A DNA stretch of 49,228 nucleotides from an uncultured Pelagibacteraceae bacterium. Its GTDB lineage: Bacteria > Pseudomonadota > Alphaproteobacteria > Pelagibacterales > Pelagibacteraceae. How positions within the stretch are numbered: position 1 is the first letter of the stretch; every line of letters begins with the position of its first letter. A model generated the notes under the pieces. That model did no database searches. It worked only from the letters and a program-made list of their open reading frames with translations, and was not told the origin of the DNA. The DNA is taken from contig CACHFM010000010.1 in assembly GCA_902579105.1 (NCBI GenBank), forward strand, positions 1-49,228, in the 5' to 3' direction. The position numbers were made by a program, and so were the translations under genes. Shown here in pieces: positions 26,939-35,723 of the stretch.

Positions 26939-28491
26939 TATATTAATTTTTCCTTATCTTTATTTCTAACCACATAGATACTAGTGAATAATCTTGCTAT
27001 GAAATAAACAGAAAACAGTGTTGTAAAAATACCAACACCTAAAGTTACAGCAAATCCTTTTACTGGTCCTGAGCCCATAAAAAATAAAATAATAGCTGCT
27101 AATAATGTTGTTATATTAGCATCTAAAATAGCTGTTCTTGACTTTGTATAACCACCATCAAAGGCTAAAATCTTATTATTTTCATCTTTTAATTCTTCTT
27201 TAATTCTTTCAAAAATCAATACATTAGCATCAACAGCCATACCAACTGTTAATATAATTCCTGCTATACCCGGTAAAGTTAAAGTTGCCTCAAATAAAGT
27301 TAAAATACCTAACAAAATAAAGAGGTTAAGTATTAATGTTATATTAGTTATTAATCCAAATATTCTATATTTAACAAACATAAATATTATAACCAACATA
27401 AAGCCAATTGCTAAAGCAATCATTCCAGCATTAATTGAGTCTTGACCTAGATCAGGTCCAACTGTTCTCTCTTCAATTATTTCTAACGGAGCCGGTAACG
27501 CTCCAGATCTTAACAATAAAGCTAAGTCAGTAGCTGATTGAAAAGTAAAACCTCCACTAATTTGACCAGATCCACTAGCAATAGTATCTCTAACAACTGG
27601 TGCACTAATAATTTTACCATCTAAAACTATTGCTAACTTTTTACCAATACCAGTAGATGTCGCTTTACCAAATCTTTTTGCACCTACTCTATCAAGAGTG
27701 AAAGAAACTATAGTTTGATTTGTTTGCGTATCCATTTTTGGTTGAGCATCTAATAAATTTTCTCCACTTATTATTATTCTTTTACTTACAGTTGCTTCTT
27801 CTAACTCATTTTCAAATTTTAGTTTTTCAACACCAAACCTGTCGTTTTCATCATTGGTTACAAATCTAAACGTAAGATTTGCTGTTTTACCAAGTAATGA
27901 TTTTATTCTCATTGGATCATCCAAGCCTGGAAGTTCAACTAAAATACGATTATTTCCTCTCTTTAAAATATTAGGTTCATTAGTACCTACTTCATCAACC
28001 CTTCTTCTTACTATTTCTATGGCCTGATCTTGAGATGAAGTTTTTAATTTGATTAACCCTTGTTTTGAAAAATATAATTTTAAATTTAATCCTATTTCTT
28101 CAATTTCTAGTTGATGGGATTTAAATCTTGGGTAATAAGGATTTATATCACTATTTTCATCTTTAAAAACATCAATAACTGATTGTTTATTTTCATCTGC
28201 AACGTTAAAAAAAATATTCTTATTTTCAATTTTAATATTATTTATTTTAATATCCTTATCTTTGAAATAATTTCTAATTAAAGTAGTGAGATTTTGTAAT
28301 TTTTGCTCTATTACAGGTTCGTTATCAATTTCAAGTAATAAATAAGACCCACCTTGAAGATCTAATCCCAAATTTATCTTTTTACTGAAAAAACTATCAT
28401 CAAATTTGAACAAGTTTGATGAAGCAATTAAAACAAATAAAAGTGAGAAAAGAAAAATAAATAAAATTCTTAACTTTGAAAAATAAAGCAC
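26938..28491 (-). CDS. secD: Protein translocase subunit SecD
   Basis: Partner of SecF in the proton-driven step of Sec export. The 517-aa sequence has an N-terminal helix (about 7-27), then INLGLDLQGGSYLLLEID (signature), a large periplasmic region including RRRVDEVGTNEP and RILVELPG, and a five-helix C-terminal membrane block with GLITNITLILNLFILLGIL and LTVGMAVDANVLIFERIKEEL (diagnostic). The size is on the compact side compared with E. coli SecD. yajC lies 14 nt upstream. Confidence 0.97.
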   Translation of the reverse strand: MLYFSKLRILFIFLFSLLFVLIASSNLFKFDDSFFSKKINLGLDLQGGSYLLLEIDNEPVIEQKLQNLTTLIRNYFKDKDIKINNIKIENKNIFFNVADENKQSVIDVFKDENSDINPYYPRFKSHQLEIEEIGLNLKLYFSKQGLIKLKTSSQDQAIEIVRRRVDEVGTNEPNILKRGNNRILVELPGLDDPMRIKSLLGKTANLTFRFVTNDENDRFGVEKLKFENELEEATVSKRIIISGENLLDAQPKMDTQTNQTIVSFTLDRVGAKRFGKATSTGIGKKLAIVLDGKIISAPVVRDTIASGSGQISGGFTFQSATDLALLLRSGALPAPLEIIEERTVGPDLGQDSINAGMIALAIGFMLVIIFMFVKYRIFGLITNITLILNLFILLGILTLFEATLTLPGIAGIILTVGMAVDANVLIFERIKEELKDENNKILAFDGGYTKSRTAILDANITTLLAAIILFFMGSGPVKGFAVTLGVGIFTTLFSVYFIARLFTSIYVVRNKDKEKLI

Positions 28492-28505
28492 TTAATTAGA
28501 AATAA

Positions 28506-28799
28506 TTATTTTTTAACTTCTTGTGTATTTGTATTTATAAGACTCTGAATACCAGTCGATTTTACTATCTCAACTTTTATATTTTCAGCAATTTCAACTT
28601 CAACTTTATCGTTATCAATCAGTCTTTCAACTCTTCCTGTAATTCCACCGGAAGTAACTACTTTGTCACCTCTTTTTAAATTCTCAACCATAGCTTTATG
28701 TTCTTTAACTTTTTTTTGCTGCGGTCTTATTAAGAAAAAGTAAAAAATAACAAAAATTAAAATTAACGGTATAAATTGTCCTATTCCTGAACCTTCCAT
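28506..28799 (-). CDS. yajC: Preprotein translocase accessory subunit YajC
   Basis: A 97-aa single-helix inner-membrane protein that associates with SecDF. The helix spans about 7-26 (GQFIPLILIFVIFYFFLIRPQQ), followed by the conserved RPQQKKVKEHKAMVENLKRGDKVVTSGGITG. A strong Shine-Dalgarno (AAGGAG) lies just before the ATG, and a 55-bp spacer separates it from serS, the longest gap but one in this leftward run, suggesting its own promoter. Confidence 0.95.
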   Translation of the reverse strand: MEGSGIGQFIPLILIFVIFYFFLIRPQQKKVKEHKAMVENLKRGDKVVTSGGITGRVERLIDNDKVEVEIAENIKVEIVKSTGIQSLINTNTQEVKK

Positions 28800-28825
28800 A
28801 AATCTCCTTATAAATTATCAGAATA

Positions 28826-28852
28826 CTTATACTATCTAAGTGATTAAAACAA
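28826..28852 (-). promoter_or_regulatory. Weak candidate promoter for yajC-secDF
   Basis: On the minus strand TTGTTT (28852-28847) and TATAAG (28831-28826) are spaced by 15 bp, shorter than ideal. The placement in the 55-bp serS-yajC gap and the strong yajC ribosome-binding site support a separate transcript, but the call is tentative. Confidence 0.25.
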
Positions 28853-28854
28853 CT

Positions 28855-30117
28855 TTATTTAGATGAAATCAATTCCAAATTATTCATATACGGTCGCAAC
28901 ACCTTAGGGATAATAATTGAACCATCTTTTTGCTGGTAGTTTTCTAATACAGCAATCAAAGTTCTTCCAACTGCTAAACCACTTCCATTTAATGTTCCAA
29001 CAAAAACTGTCTCTTTATTTTTATTTTTATATCTACTTTTCATTCTTTGAGCTTGAAAAGTTGAACAAGAAGAGCATGATGAAATTTCACGATATTTATT
29101 TTCTGATGGTAACCATACTTCGATATCATAAGTTTTTTCTGCACTAAAACCCATATCTCCAGAACATAAAATAACTTTTCTATAAGGTAATTCTAATTTA
29201 TCTAAAATATCAGTAGCACAATCAGTCATTCGCTCTAATTCTTCTAAACATTTTTCATTTTCAACAATACTAACCATTTCAACTTTATAAAATTGATGTT
29301 GCCTTATCATTCCTTTTGTATCTTTACCATAACTGCCAGCCTCTTTTCTAAAACAAGGAGTTGATGCAACAAATCGCATTGGTAAATCTTTTTGTTCTAC
29401 AATTTTATCTTTAACTATATTTGTTAAAATTACTTCAGCAGTTGGAATTAAAAACTTTCTATCAGAACTGCCATCAAATTTTATTTCAAATTGATCATTT
29501 TCAAATTTTGGTAATTGTCCAGTGCCAAACATTGTAGAATCTGAGGCTATCAACGGAGGTGAAATTTCATGATAATCATTTTGATTAATATGTGTATCAA
29601 GCATAAAATTAGATAAAGCTCTTTCCATTAATGCTAACTTATCTTTAACAAAAACAAATCTTGATCCTGTGGTTTTCGCTGCAAGATCAAAATCAAGCAT
29701 TTCTAATTTTTCACCCAGTTCATAATGTGATCTAGGTTTAAAATCAAATTTAGGTATTTGACCTGATTTAAGAATTTCAACATTATCATTTTCATTACTG
29801 CCACTTGGAACATCTTGATGCGGTACATTGGGAATATTTGATAAAATATTGTCTAAATCTATCTTAGTTTGTTTTTGAATTTCAGAAATCTTTTCCAATT
29901 CTGCAGAAATTTCTTTAGATTTTTTAAATAAAGACTCATCTTTAGTTCTTGAAATATCTTTTTTTTCTTTTTCTAAAGCTTCTTTTTTTTGGATTAATTC
30001 TCTATTTTTTTCATCTAACTTTTGTAAATTTTTAAAATCAATATTCGTAGATCTTTCTTTTAATGACTTTTCAAATGCAGAATAATTTTTTCTAATTTCC
30101 TTTATGTTATGCATCAC
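28855..30117 (-). CDS. serS: Seryl-tRNA synthetase
   Basis: Charges tRNA-Ser. At 420 aa it is typical. An N-terminal antiparallel coiled coil (about 25-100, rich in Lys and Glu) that grips the long variable arm of tRNA-Ser is followed by the class II core: TAEVILTNIV (motif region near 225), RFVASTPCFRKEAGSYGKDTKGMIRQHQFYKVEM (motif 2 near 248-281) and LNGSGLAVGRTLIAVLENYQ (motif 3 near 373-392). Its start overlaps tatC by 11 nt. The cognate tRNA-Ser(TGA) is also in this window, at 13090. Confidence 0.97.
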   Translation of the reverse strand: MMHNIKEIRKNYSAFEKSLKERSTNIDFKNLQKLDEKNRELIQKKEALEKEKKDISRTKDESLFKKSKEISAELEKISEIQKQTKIDLDNILSNIPNVPHQDVPSGSNENDNVEILKSGQIPKFDFKPRSHYELGEKLEMLDFDLAAKTTGSRFVFVKDKLALMERALSNFMLDTHINQNDYHEISPPLIASDSTMFGTGQLPKFENDQFEIKFDGSSDRKFLIPTAEVILTNIVKDKIVEQKDLPMRFVASTPCFRKEAGSYGKDTKGMIRQHQFYKVEMVSIVENEKCLEELERMTDCATDILDKLELPYRKVILCSGDMGFSAEKTYDIEVWLPSENKYREISSCSSCSTFQAQRMKSRYKNKNKETVFVGTLNGSGLAVGRTLIAVLENYQQKDGSIIIPKVLRPYMNNLELISSK

Positions 30118-30877
30118 TATTTTCTAATTGTTTTTTTTCTATAAATTTTACTGAAAATATTGATAATTCATATAAAATTAATAATGGGATTGCTAAACCT
30201 ATTTGAGTTATTGGATCTGGTGGAGTTAGTAAAGCAGCAGCTGCAAAAATAATTACTACGACATATTTTCTTCTTGTTTTTAAAAAATGACTGTCAACTA
30301 CACCTATTCTTGCCAGTAGACTTAAAACTATTGGTAATTGAAAACTTATACCAAAAGCAAAAATTAACTTCATTACTAGTGATAAATATTCATTTACTTT
30401 TGCTTCTAGTTGTATTGGTAAGTTTGTATTTATTCCTGTACTTTCAAAAGACAAAAAGAATTTAATAGCTAATGGCATGATTAAATAATAAACAAGTATC
30501 CCTCCAAGAAAAAATAATATGGGTGTTAAAGTTAAATATGGCAATATAGCTTTTTTTTCATGTTTATATAAACCTGGTGCTATAAATTTCCATATTTGAA
30601 TTAAAATAAATGGGCATGTAATAAAAAAAGCGGTAAAAAAAGATACTTTTAAATAAGTTAAAAAAGTTTCTTGAAGAGCTGTAAAAATTAATCTTCTATT
30701 TGAGCTATCATCCTTTACTGCGTTTGCAAATGGATCAACTAAAAATCCATAAATATATTCAGCAAAAAAATAACATAAAACAAAAAAAATAATTAAAAAA
30801 ACAAAACTATTAATTAGTCTTTTTCTTAATTCAGTTAAATGGCTTATGAAACCACCTTCATTATCTTCGCTACTCAT
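30107..30877 (-). CDS. tatC: Twin-arginine translocase subunit TatC
   Basis: The six-helix receptor that binds twin-arginine signal peptides. The 256-aa sequence has the cytoplasmic start FISHLTELRKRLINS (with the conserved Glu in the signal-peptide site), FAEYIYGFLVDPF near 39-51, TALQETFLTYLKVSFFTAFF, FIAPGLYKHEKK near 100-111, the conserved FxFGISFQLPIVL region and AAALLTPPDPITQIGLAIPLLILYE near the C-terminus. The start overlaps tatB by 8 nt and the end overlaps serS by 11 nt. Confidence 0.97.
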   Translation of the reverse strand: MSSEDNEGGFISHLTELRKRLINSFVFLIIFFVLCYFFAEYIYGFLVDPFANAVKDDSSNRRLIFTALQETFLTYLKVSFFTAFFITCPFILIQIWKFIAPGLYKHEKKAILPYLTLTPILFFLGGILVYYLIMPLAIKFFLSFESTGINTNLPIQLEAKVNEYLSLVMKLIFAFGISFQLPIVLSLLARIGVVDSHFLKTRRKYVVVIIFAAAALLTPPDPITQIGLAIPLLILYELSIFSVKFIEKKQLENSDA

Positions 30878-31088
30878 CTTTTTTAGTATCTTCTTTTATT
30901 TTATTATTATTTTTATCATCTTCGATATCTAAATTTGAAACTTCATTCTGAATATTGCTCACATATCTTTTGGCAGTTCCAATCCATGAGCCTACTTTTT
31001 TTAACATAATTGGAAAATCTTTTGGACCTAAAACTATAATTGAAATAGCTACAATAATTAATATCTCAAACCAACCAATAGTAGGCAT
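30870..31088 (-). CDS. tatB: Twin-arginine translocase subunit TatB
   Basis: A 72-aa single-helix partner of TatC. The N-terminal helix (IGWFEILIIVAISIIVLGPKDFP) has Glu at position 8 and the GP hinge typical of TatB, followed by an amphipathic helix (MLKKVGSWIGTAKRYVSNIQNEV) and an acidic tail. It is much shorter than E. coli TatB, with the long C-terminal part trimmed away. Distinguished from TatA by E8 and by its place next to tatC. Confidence 0.9.
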   Translation of the reverse strand: MPTIGWFEILIIVAISIIVLGPKDFPIMLKKVGSWIGTAKRYVSNIQNEVSNLDIEDDKNNNKIKEDTKKDE

Positions 31089-31093
31089 GTGAT

Positions 31094-31294
31094 TTAATCT
31101 TTATTATTTGAGTCTTTATTTTCGTCGGAAATATTTTTTGGCTCAGTGTCATCAGTTACATCAGTCGCCATTCCTTTTTTGAAACTTTTAATGCCTTTAG
31201 CAACGTCACCCATTAAACTAGATATTTTGCCTCTTCCAAATAATAAGACTACTAATATTACTACAATTGCTATTTGCCAAATTCCTATACTCAT
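31094..31294 (-). CDS. tatA: Twin-arginine translocase subunit TatA
   Basis: The pore-forming single-helix component of the Tat pathway, 66 aa. The helix [22 protein letters not shown] has the polar residue (Gln) near position 7 and the FG hinge of TatA. An amphipathic helix follows ([17 protein letters not shown]), containing the FKKGM pattern, and then an acidic tail. tatB begins 5 nt downstream. A 45-bp gap separates it from scpB, the only sizeable gap between nagZ and serS. Confidence 0.93.
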   Translation of the reverse strand: MSIGIWQIAIVVILVVLLFGRGKISSLMGDVAKGIKSFKKGMATDVTDDTEPKNISDENKDSNNKD

Positions 31295-31339
31295 AAAATC
31301 TTATAGCCTTTTTACGATTAATTTAAAAGTTACTTTTTA

Positions 31340-32041
31340 TTAATCTTTTTCCTCACTATCAAGAGTGCTACTCAACATCTCATCAATATTAGAATAGATA
31401 TCCTCTTTTTTCTCTTCTTGTTTTTCTTTAAAAAATTTACCTGTTCCAAAAATAGCATTATCAACGCTAGAGCTATCAATTAATCCAGCTGCACCTAGTT
31501 CATCTACTGTAGGTAAATCTGATAATTTTTGTAAATTGAAGTGACTTAAAAATTCATCAGTAGTTACATATTGTATCGGTCTACCTGGAACATCTTTACG
31601 TCCACCTGGTTTTACCCAATTAAGTTCCATTAAAATTTCTAAGGTATTAGTTCCGAATGCTACACCTCTAATCTCTTCAATTTCAGCTCTAGTTGCTGGT
31701 TGATGATAAACTATAATAGCAAGAGTTTCGACCGCAGCTCTTGATAATTTTTTTTCAACAGTTTTTTCTTGGGTCATTAAATTTGAAAGACTCGGTGATG
31801 TTCTAAAAGACCACTTATTTTTTATACAAACTAAGTTGATACCACGATTAGAATATTCTTTTTGTAATTTCTCTAATGATTTTTCAATATTTGTTTTTTT
31901 AGAAATTTTACTTTCTATAGTATCAATATCTAAAGGTTCTGCTGCTGCAAAGATTACAGCTTCAATCTCTTTTTCTAGATCATTTAATTTTGTAGGAAAT
32001 TTAACGATATTATTTTTAGATATTTTTTCTTTTTTAATCAT
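31340..32041 (-). CDS. scpB: Segregation and condensation protein B
   Basis: A kleisin-associated winged-helix protein of the Smc-ScpAB complex, which organises and segregates the chromosome. I start it at the ATG at 32041 (MIKKEKISK), 233 aa, because AGGA lies 5 nt before it and it overlaps scpA by only 8 nt; an upstream ATG at 32068 has no good ribosome-binding site. Motifs: EAVIFAAAEPLDI, LSRAAVETLAIIVYHQPATRAEIEEIRGV (near 105-133) and LNWVKPGGRKDVPGRPIQYVTT. An acidic tail of about 40 residues ends the protein. Confidence 0.93.
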   Translation of the reverse strand: MIKKEKISKNNIVKFPTKLNDLEKEIEAVIFAAAEPLDIDTIESKISKKTNIEKSLEKLQKEYSNRGINLVCIKNKWSFRTSPSLSNLMTQEKTVEKKLSRAAVETLAIIVYHQPATRAEIEEIRGVAFGTNTLEILMELNWVKPGGRKDVPGRPIQYVTTDEFLSHFNLQKLSDLPTVDELGAAGLIDSSSVDNAIFGTGKFFKEKQEEKKEDIYSNIDEMLSSTLDSEEKD

Positions 32042-32777
32042 TAACTTCCTTAACGTAAATATTTTCATAAAGATTATCTTGTTTGATTTTAAGATTACCT
32101 TCTTTTACAAGCTCCAATGATCCAGCGAAAATTCCTGCTTTACCAGTTTTTTTATATTTTTTTTCATTTTTAAAATTTTTAGGAATCAAATCATCAAGAT
32201 TTTTCCAATCAATTAATTTTCCAAAAAATTCTTTTATTGTTTTAACGCCATCTTCAGCAGTAAAAACAGGTAATTTGGGAATATTAATTTTTTGAAAATC
32301 CTTAGTCATTATTATTGTTGAATAGGCTTTAAGTAATTCAAATAAACTTAAATTATACTCAGAACTATAAATAGATCTGATATTACCTTTGATACCTCTT
32401 GTTCTAATCTCTCTACCCAATCTTTTTCTTTTTAACATTTGATCAGATAATAATCTAATAAGTTCTAGTTTTTTAAGTTGTAATTTTAATTTATCTGCAA
32501 CTTCTTGGACTTTAAATTCATCTTCAGGTGTACCAGGCAATAAAAGTTTAGATTTAAGATAGGCTAGCCAAGTAGCCATTAACAAATATTCTGATGCAAT
32601 CTCTAAATTTAAATCTTTTGCATTTGTTATATAATCGTGAAATTGATCAGCTAATTTAGTAATTGAAATTTCTTCTAAATCTACTTTTTGTGCTTTAGCT
32701 AAATCTAGAAGAACATCTAAAGGTCCATTGTAATTATTAATATCTACTTCAAATAAAACAGAATCAGTCACAGCCAT
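32034..32777 (-). CDS. scpA: Segregation and condensation protein A
   Basis: The kleisin subunit that bridges the heads of an SMC dimer. At 247 aa it shows YNGPLDVLLDLAKAQKVDLEEISITKLADQFHDYI near 17-51 and EYLLMATWLAYLKSKLLLP near 63-81 (the N-terminal domain that contacts the SMC neck), then a winged-helix C-terminal end with LVKEGNLKIKQDNLYENIYV. scpB follows with an 8-nt overlap, and nagZ is 9 nt upstream. No smc gene lies in the window. Confidence 0.94.
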   Translation of the reverse strand: MAVTDSVLFEVDINNYNGPLDVLLDLAKAQKVDLEEISITKLADQFHDYITNAKDLNLEIASEYLLMATWLAYLKSKLLLPGTPEDEFKVQEVADKLKLQLKKLELIRLLSDQMLKRKRLGREIRTRGIKGNIRSIYSSEYNLSLFELLKAYSTIIMTKDFQKINIPKLPVFTAEDGVKTIKEFFGKLIDWKNLDDLIPKNFKNEKKYKKTGKAGIFAGSLELVKEGNLKIKQDNLYENIYVKEVND

Positions 32778-32786
32778 AGTATAATA

Positions 32787-33737
32787 TTAACTTAAAATTT
32801 TATAAAATTCTGATGTTTTTTTAACTATAAAATTACTTATCAATGGTGAATTGTTAGCAATAATCTTCATTTCATTAAGATTAGCATTACAATGAAGAGC
32901 TATATTACAACCAGATTCAAAAGTTTTAATAGTATTTGTCTTAATATCGCCTTTTAAACTTTTCATTGATAAATCATCTGAAATTAAGATGTTTTTAAAA
33001 CCAATTTTTTTTCTAATAAGCTGAATTATTTTTTTAGAATGAGTTGCTGGATTCAACTTATCTATTTTTTTATAGATAATGTGCCCTGTCATTGCAAAAT
33101 AACTACCTTTATTTTTAAAAGGATAAAAGTCATTCTTAATAAGGTATTTCAGTGATTTATTAACTATAGGTGTAAAATTGTGGCTATCTACTTTTGCTAG
33201 ACCGTGTCCAGGAATATGCTTGATAATTGTACCTATTGAGTTCTCATGAAAAAATTTTATGCACATATCCCCCATTTCAGAAACTGTATTTTTATTTTTT
33301 GAAAAAGATCTATTACCAATGATTTTACTCGATCCTTTAATTTTAAGATCTAAAACTGGTACTGTATTAAGATTTACACCTATTAATTTTAATAAATAAG
33401 ATGTTTTATCTACAAATAATTTATAAATAATGTTTAATTTTTTAATATCGCTTTCAAATAAATCTCCAAAATATTCAGATGTTAAATTATCAAATGAAAT
33501 AATTTTACCTAATCTATTAACTCTGCCACCTTCTTGATCAATTAATATAGGATAATTGCTATCTTTAAATATAATTTTAATATTATCCGTAAGAGCTTTT
33601 GTTTGTTTAATTGATTTTATATTTCTTGAAAATAATATAACACCCCATGGTTTGTGTTGTTTTAAAAAAAGTTTTTCTTTATTTGACAATTTATAAGATT
33701 TTAAACCAACGATAAAAGCTTTTCTATTTTTAATCAT
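32787..33737 (-). CDS. nagZ: Beta-N-acetylglucosaminidase NagZ (glycoside hydrolase family 3)
   Basis: A cytoplasmic enzyme that removes GlcNAc from anhydro-muropeptides during cell-wall recycling. The 316-aa sequence has PWGVILFSRNIKS near 31-43, IDQEGGRVNRLG near 82-93, KHIPGHGLAKVDSHN near 173-187 (the mobile loop whose His-Asp pair acts as the general acid/base), and ISDDLSMKSLKG near 252-263 with the nucleophile Asp. It overlaps the upstream 86-aa gene by 8 nt. It works in sequence with the MltB-type transglycosylase at 11141. Confidence 0.93.
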   Translation of the reverse strand: MIKNRKAFIVGLKSYKLSNKEKLFLKQHKPWGVILFSRNIKSIKQTKALTDNIKIIFKDSNYPILIDQEGGRVNRLGKIISFDNLTSEYFGDLFESDIKKLNIIYKLFVDKTSYLLKLIGVNLNTVPVLDLKIKGSSKIIGNRSFSKNKNTVSEMGDMCIKFFHENSIGTIIKHIPGHGLAKVDSHNFTPIVNKSLKYLIKNDFYPFKNKGSYFAMTGHIIYKKIDKLNPATHSKKIIQLIRKKIGFKNILISDDLSMKSLKGDIKTNTIKTFESGCNIALHCNANLNEMKIIANNSPLISNFIVKKTSEFYKILS

Positions 33738-33990
33738 TTTCTAAAAGCTTCCAAAAATTAAACTTTTTTTTATTTGTTTTATTTGATTGTTTAACGTACT
33801 CAATCACATTTTCAGTATCGTTTTCTAAAATAGGTAGATCTTTTGAATATATTTTAATTTTTTCATTTATATTATTATATGATCTATATGATTTTTTTTT
33901 ATGCTCATCAGAAAAATAATATCTGACTGTAAAAAAGAGAAACAGTCCTATGATGATTATAAATATTAGATATTTAATTTCTTTTAACAT
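33730..33990 (-). CDS. Small single-helix protein, remnant of the SPOR gene of this locus
   Basis: An 86-aa protein with one membrane helix (about 7-26, YLIFIIIIGLFLFFTVRYYF), then a basic and Ser/Asn-rich segment, and a Lys-rich tail. I recognise no domain. In other Alphaproteobacteria the gene between argS and nagZ usually encodes a larger membrane protein ending in a SPOR domain. Here the helix remains and no SPOR domain can be seen, so I infer a shortened relic or a reduced version. It is tightly coupled: 1-nt overlap with argS and 8-nt overlap with nagZ. Confidence 0.6.
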   Translation of the reverse strand: MLKEIKYLIFIIIIGLFLFFTVRYYFSDEHKKKSYRSYNNINEKIKIYSKDLPILENDTENVIEYVKQSNKTNKKKFNFWKLLEND

Positions 33991-35723
33991 TACATTTTTT
34001 CAGGTGTATCAACACCAACTATATTCATGCCTGATTTAATAACATTTGAGATAGCTTTTAAAAATACTAATTTATCTGGTGTAATACTATTTTGATCATT
34101 GATAAATCTTTTCTCAGGATATTGTTTTCCTAAATTCCAATATGAATGAAATTCTGAAGCAAGATCGTATAAATATATTGGTATTCTATGTGGTTCTAAC
34201 TTGGAACTTGAACTATCAACACATTTTGGCCATTCAGAAATTTTTTTTAAAATTTTAATTTCATCGCTTGAATACTCAAAATCATAATTATCCAATTCTA
34301 TTTTTGAATTTAAATCTTTATTTATATGTCTAAATACAGAAGATATTCTCGCATAACAATATTGGACATAGTATAAAGGATTATCTTTTGATTGTTCTTT
34401 AACTTTATCAAAATCAAAATCTAATTCTACATCGCTGCTTCTACTAAGCATTATAAATCTTGTTGCATCTTTACCTACTTCATCAATTAAATCATCAACA
34501 GTGACATAGTCTCCTTTTCTTTTGGACATTTTAAATGGTTTGTTATTTTTTATAAGTTTAACCAGCTGACTAATTTTACAAATTAATTTATTTTTTTTAC
34601 CTGACATTGCTTCAACTGAGGATGAAATTCTTTTTATATATCCAGCATGATCTGCACCAAGAATATTGATTAAATAATCAAATTTTCTATCAACCTTATT
34701 TTTATGATAAGCAACATCACTTGCAAAATAAGTCCAATTTCCATCAGATTTCTTAAGTGCTCTATCTTTATCATCACCAAAATCAGTTGATCTGAACAAA
34801 AGCTGTTCTCTTTCTACCCAGTCTTTATTGTCTTCTCCAGCAGGGGCTTTAATTTTGCCCTTATATACAAAATTGGCATCTTCTAAAAATTTTATAACTT
34901 TTTCGACTTCCTTATTTAAAACAATATTTTTTTCACTAACAAAGTTATCGTGATTAATACCAAGGCTTTTTAGGTTTTTTTTAATCAATATCAAACCTTG
35001 TTCGATAGATAATGAGGTTAATTTTTCACTAATATCTTCATAATTATCAAAATTTAACTCTGAATTTGATGAAACAATATTTTTTGCAAAATCTTTTAAA
35101 TAATCTCCTGGATATAAATCAGTATTATTATCAGGAAATTCTTCATTAAACTTTACTTCACGAATTCTAAAATAAACTGATTTAGTAAAATTGTTTATTT
35201 GATTACCATAATCATTAACATAATACTCTTTTGTTACTTTATGCTTATTAAATAACAAAACATTTGAAATAACATCGCCAAGTATAGCGCCTCGACAATG
35301 ACCTACATGCAATGGTCCAGTAGGATTAGCTGAGACAAATTCTACCAAATAATTAAGTTTTTTCTCATGTTTATTAATTCCAAAAGTACTTTCATTACTT
35401 ATAATTTCTTGAATAAAATTAGACCAAAATAGTGGTTTAAATTTAATATTAATAAAACCAGGTTTAACAACATTAATAGTTTCTATAAATGAATCTTGTT
35501 CTTTAATAATAGGTGATATTTCTTCTGCTAATTCAATAGGTGATTTATTATTTAATTTTGAAAGAACCATTGCAACATTGGTTGAAATATCACAATCAAA
35601 TTTTATAGGAGGTATTTCTGCAGTTATACCGTTAAAAGTTTCTGGAATAATAAGTTTATTCTTTTTATTTAAATCCGTTATTATTGATTTTATTTTATCT
35701 AAATATAATTCAAAAATATTCAT
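33990..35723 (-). CDS. argS: Arginyl-tRNA synthetase
   Basis: Charges tRNA-Arg. At 577 aa it is full length. It has the class I core FVSANPTGPLHVGHCRGAILGD near 108-129 (HIGH box as HVGH), KMSKRKGDYVTVDDLI near 397-412 (KMSK), and the C-terminal DALR-type anticodon domain containing YYVQYCYARISSVFRH. The start overlaps dgt by 4 nt (ATGA type). The dgt-argS pair is a standard alphaproteobacterial neighbourhood. Confidence 0.97.
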   Translation of the reverse strand: MNIFELYLDKIKSIITDLNKKNKLIIPETFNGITAEIPPIKFDCDISTNVAMVLSKLNNKSPIELAEEISPIIKEQDSFIETINVVKPGFINIKFKPLFWSNFIQEIISNESTFGINKHEKKLNYLVEFVSANPTGPLHVGHCRGAILGDVISNVLLFNKHKVTKEYYVNDYGNQINNFTKSVYFRIREVKFNEEFPDNNTDLYPGDYLKDFAKNIVSSNSELNFDNYEDISEKLTSLSIEQGLILIKKNLKSLGINHDNFVSEKNIVLNKEVEKVIKFLEDANFVYKGKIKAPAGEDNKDWVEREQLLFRSTDFGDDKDRALKKSDGNWTYFASDVAYHKNKVDRKFDYLINILGADHAGYIKRISSSVEAMSGKKNKLICKISQLVKLIKNNKPFKMSKRKGDYVTVDDLIDEVGKDATRFIMLSRSSDVELDFDFDKVKEQSKDNPLYYVQYCYARISSVFRHINKDLNSKIELDNYDFEYSSDEIKILKKISEWPKCVDSSSSKLEPHRIPIYLYDLASEFHSYWNLGKQYPEKRFINDQNSITPDKLVFLKAISNVIKSGMNIVGVDTPEKM

